Notes under the pieces: model-generated
What the model was told of the DNA's origin: nothing
What the model saw: only the letters and a program-made list of their open reading frames with translations
Databases searched by the model: none
Shown here: in pieces, positions 60,566 to 64,000 of the stretch
How the letters are laid out: each line of letters begins with the position of its first letter
Numbering within the stretch: position 1 is the stretch's first letter
Assembly: GCA_916613615.1 (NCBI GenBank)
Contig: OU744732.1
Location: 59,967,227-60,031,226, forward strand
Reading direction: 5' to 3'
Origin: Steromphala cineraria
Lineage: Eukaryota > Mollusca > Gastropoda > Trochida > Trochidae
Length of the DNA: 64,000 bases
Translations under genes and position numbers: made by a program

Positions 60566-62481
60566 TCATCTCTTAAAGTGTACTTAAGAGCCAGCTGTAA
60601 TCATTTCTTGCTGTTGTTTATTTTGGTGAAGCACAGGTAAAGTTTAAAATAAACAAAACAAAACAACAATACCAATTCTTTGCTGGTGAAATGTGCTTCG
60701 TACATGTAGATATAGCTCTATTCAATTATAGCAAATGATTTTGAATGAACACAATTAAATCATAATTGCAAAGTAAGTACATATGGATTCTTAGTTATAA
60801 AAAATGAGTTGCAGAGAAGACATTTTGAACTTTGAAGTCTTAAAAAGGCTTTGCTGTAATTTTTATATCTATGAGTGTGTTTAAGGAGAAGTACAACTAT
60901 CGTAGAATCAAAATAGCTTTATTTCATTAAATAGGGTTTTCATTTCAGAGATATCAATAGCATATCTTTAGTTTATCTTTAAAATGATGTTTGACATACA
61001 TAGTACATCAATCAAAAAGTGCCAAAATATATGTTTTTCCAAAAGGGCACCACCAATTGCACATGGAATAGACTTGCCAATTGTATATGTAAATTAACTC
61101 AGTAATTTTATACATCATTTATTGGATGAAACAGAGACAACTATTTCCTAAAACGATTGCTTGACATAAACCTCTGGGTTTATTCATCGTACATACTCTT
61201 GTATGGTGGTTAGTGGAGACAATAATTGTCACCTAATGTGATCAATTATTGCAATAAACACATCGTTGTCTCCTTCCTATGACATACATATCAACACAGT
61301 TGAAACGAGTTACTACCTGGCGACGAGTTAAGATAGAAGACCCAAACTGCCCGTGCTGCAAATTAAAATTTCTCAAAACATGATGATATCTAAAGGATGA
61401 ACCGCGTCCTAAAGTTTGTATCAGCGATCACTTTTTTCATTTTGCTAAGACTTCCTTATCCCTGGCCTCTACCGGGATCCGAGCACGTTTTGCTCTATCT
61501 GCAGCTGGTCTGAAGTCAGGCATATTGGCTCATTTTCGTTGCCAGTTTTCAAACACAACATCTAATCATATGCTCACAAATCAACACATATGTTTTCAAA
61601 TATGATAAATTGTAAAAAAAGGACCACTTGAGTTGGTAACTATTAGTTCCTTCAGTTGTAAGAAAACTTGGAAACTTATGTCAAACATTCGACTCTTGGA
61701 CAGTTTTCAGACCATTGTGTAGGGAAAACCTACAAGGACCAGGGTCGATTTTATTCAGACTTGCAAAAAGCATTGTTGTTGAATGAACATGTACTAAAAT
61801 AGAATACTGTGTTAGTCCAGATGTTTTGGTTATGTAATTAGTATTTAAAAAAGTCAGTTTATACTCTACATTAAGGTAAAAGTGATCTCAACTATTTAAA
61901 ATACCATTTAATTCTAGAAGCCATCAGTTACCAGACACTAGATGGGACTAGGCATCAATTTTGATCTATTTATAAATATGTTCGTTCTTAATTGAAACCC
62001 AAATAAACATTCAGTATAAATTATGTCACCGTCATATTTCTCAAGTTATATATTTAAGACTAAATATTAAAAAATTACTATCACACATATAAAGTATTAA
62101 AACTTATCTTAACTTTTAATCTTTTTTAAGAATATGACTTCTCAATCTTGCAAAAGTAATTTTTCAGTGGTATTCAGTTAATGAATCAATATTCACACAT
62201 CAAAATATGGACATTGATGTAATAAAACATTATCAAATAAGTTCCAAGCGTTTCCTTGTTATCAAAGATAGTTGCACCTGGTTATGACTTATCTTGTCAC
62301 CATTGAATTTATTTCTTTATCAGTGTCAGACTCAACTTTTAATTTGTATAAAACAGGGAGCAGAAACTCAGATATCGATTTTTGTACTCGGTTTAATATG
62401 TTATTCTACAGGTATAAAGTCCAATTTGCTTATGAGAACGTTCAAGTAGATTAAGGTCAAACCAGTCATTCATCAGGTTCA
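60566..62481. other. AT-rich DNA of the third unit, no gene
   Basis: Apart from the patch resembling copy A at 61.2-61.35 kb, nothing is recognised. The frames at 60,410-60,640 and 62,272-62,454 have no motif. Confidence 0.4.
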
Positions 62482-62769
62482 ATGAACAAAGTACTTTTGA
62501 CAGTAATTATTTACTTTCTCCTTCACACAGTCGGATATTTCAAAGCATCAATAAACGTTCGAGAAGAAGTGAAGGATAAGGATAAATGCATCAATGCAAC
62601 TGTAGGTTTATCATTGCTGAAATTGGCAAATATGTGTATATTTCCATTTATTTATTCACATGTTCAATATTTATTCTATAGATTAAATAAAAAGAAGCAA
62701 AGATACATTCAAAGGGGCATTAAACTAATCATCATCCATGAGAACTATAATGATTACTTTCCGGAGTAA
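62482..62769 (+). CDS. Candidate signal-peptide first exon, unknown product
   Basis: A genuine ATG opens a 95-codon frame. The first 20 residues are a good signal peptide (MNKVLLTVIIYFLLHTVGYF, cleavage near KAS), then charged sequence with one cysteine and an NAT sequon. A donor-like GTAGGT at 62,602 would end a 120-nt first exon in phase 0 (CINAT). The frame also runs on to 62,769. No downstream exon was found before the window end, so this may be the start of a secreted-protein gene running to the right, or chance. Confidence 0.35.
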   Translation: MNKVLLTVIIYFLLHTVGYFKASINVREEVKDKDKCINATVGLSLLKLANMCIFPFIYSHVQYLFYRLNKKKQRYIQRGIKLIIIHENYNDYFPE

Positions 62770-63100
62770 ACTATATCTCTTTTCAGTAAAACTCAGGTTT
62801 TGAACGTGAATAACGATCACCTACATGTAGTTTGTGAAAGGTGATCAAAATATGTCAATAACTGTGAAAATAGTAATTTTGTTGCGTATAATTAATCTCA
62901 TTTAGAAGGCAAATTCAATTATGAAACTACTGTTTGTATTTCATAAAAGCCAACAGCGTTAGAGTCATGCAATTCATTACCATTATTGCTTGAAAGCGGA
63001 ATTGGTCCTCGAGTAAACATACTAGAACATGTTTAATATATATATAAATAAATAAAATAGTATTATGGAATTGGGTACATTGGATTCACATTCGCTAACT

Positions 63101-63130
63101 AGCGCTTTCAGCCATGTTGGCTTCTTCAGG
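63101..63130 (-). ncRNA. Hammerhead-ribozyme-like core
   Basis: Read on the minus strand: CTGAAGA, AGCC, loop AACAT, GGCT, GAAA. This matches the conserved CUGANGA (position 7 may vary), a 4-bp stem II and GAAA of hammerhead ribozymes. A matching stem III and cleavage site (UH before stem I) are not evident: GCGCTA / TAGCG beside it pairs but lacks the U next to A15.1. It may be a decayed ribozyme such as those linked with Penelope-like elements and retrozymes, or coincidence. Confidence 0.35.
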
Positions 63131-63149
63131 TTAGTCAGTTGTGATCACG

Positions 63150-63174
63150 TATATATATATATATATATATATAT
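63150..63174 (+). repeat. (TA)12 microsatellite
   Basis: An uninterrupted TA run directly beside the hammerhead-like motif. Confidence 0.95.
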
Positions 63175-63482
63175 GAAGAAACGGAACTGGCGGAACTGAG
63201 AGAATTTACGTTGAATTTTGGGATAAATTTGACATATTACGGGAACAAATGATGAATTCCTCAGTAGACAAAAGTTAAAGTGTTTTCAATCTGATTGAAT
63301 GTTGTTTTAAACAGTAATCCTTCTAAAACAATTTACTCAAATAAACGTTTCACTAGCACGTTTCATACGGAGGTATTTGAAATAATGACGTTTTTAAGGT
63401 TATAAGACTAGTTGAGTCATTAAGTTCGTTGCCAACATCCTCATATATTAACGCAATCTAAATAAATTTAGATCAACAGGTT

Positions 63483-63842
63483 TTATATTTGGTCATACTG
63501 TTGATCTAACATTGGCCCGTAAGGCAGGTCGTCCCGGTGACCTCTGACATCAGCCTCTCGGCCAATCAGAAAACTTGCCCTAGCTCGCTGGAAGTTAAAA
63601 AACTCAGCAGCGCATCTTTTGAAATGGATGATGTTCGGAGCTTTGTCATTCGGAGCGGGTTGCTTGGATGTTTTAATAGATTGGATTTTTTCATTTTGAA
63701 ATGATTTACCGTATTTGCTAGTTGTCGATGACAAATGATAATTGCACGTCGCACAGATACTAACGTGGCGAATAATAATCACAAAGTTAGAGCTTGATAA
63801 ATGCCAATATCTGCGAAAATCCATATGCAAGGGGAGGTAACT
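63483..63842 (-). other. GC-richer island, possible exon or promoter
   Basis: Clearly less AT-rich than its flanks, with CpGs (GGTCGTCCCGGTGACC). Minus-strand frames of 115 and 62 codons overlap here but have no known motif. GGGAGGTAACTCC at 63,832-63,844 resembles the mollusc motif seen at 47,571. This could be a first exon with its promoter or another mobile fragment. Confidence 0.3.
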
Positions 63843-64000
63843 CCTTTTTTATCAAACTCGTTTATACTAATTTATTTGATTGTCATCCAAATAATGTTTA
63901 AAATAGTGATTTTTGTCAATCATAAAACTAAAAATATTTCATACAACCAAAATAAAATCAACCTATTGATATTTTTCTTATCAGTATCGAAAACAAGATT

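Overview
This is a eukaryotic, intron-bearing, strongly AT-rich window with a very low density of protein-coding genes. It is most likely from a mollusc, and I would guess a bivalve. The basis is many short inverted-repeat elements and palindromes, L1-like and CR1/L2/Rex1-like non-LTR retrotransposons, a tandem-repeat element ending in GGACGGACGGAC-type sequence, and the motif AAAGGGAGATAACTC, which I recall as common in molluscs. The species cannot be named from sequence alone. No prokaryotic operon, CRISPR array or complete tRNA was found.

Layout. 0-19 kb: AT-rich intergenic DNA with five copies or pieces of a ~356-bp inverted-repeat element (family T1), two palindromes, two weak candidate exons (7.8 kb and 10.2 kb), and a 5'-truncated, frameshifted CR1/L2/Rex1-like LINE (15.5-17.1 kb). 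19.4-33.2 kb: copy A of a large, old segmental duplication. 34.0-39.9 kb: a near full-length L1-like LINE with intact ORF1, an ORF2 broken by one in-frame stop, and a poly(A) tail. 39.9-40.4 kb: an inverted-repeat DNA element abutting that tail, with a 141-bp palindrome inside. 41.5-42.5 kb: an element built of ~145-bp tandem repeats. 42.5-44.8 kb (minus strand): the one gene I can assemble, a secreted protein of about 342 residues with a YWTD/NHL-like beta-propeller, coded by three exons including a 25-nt micro-exon. Its first exon lies in an inverted duplication whose other arm (46.2 kb) holds a decayed copy. 46.9-60.3 kb: copy B of the segmental duplication. From 60.33 kb a third unit begins, because its start matches the start of B. 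The last 3.7 kb hold a possible signal-peptide exon, a hammerhead-ribozyme-like core and a GC-richer island.

The most useful property of the window is that copies A and B act as occupied and empty sites for each other. They show directly that family T1 inserts at TTAA and duplicates it, that a 349-bp long-TIR element at 26.95 kb is flanked by a 9-bp duplication, and that a second TTAA family (48.1 kb) and a palindrome (56.0 kb) are present only in B. I found no convincing new multi-gene system. The best leads are the palindrome family, the ~13.4-kb repeated unit, the inverted duplication of the secreted-protein exon, and the hammerhead-like motif.
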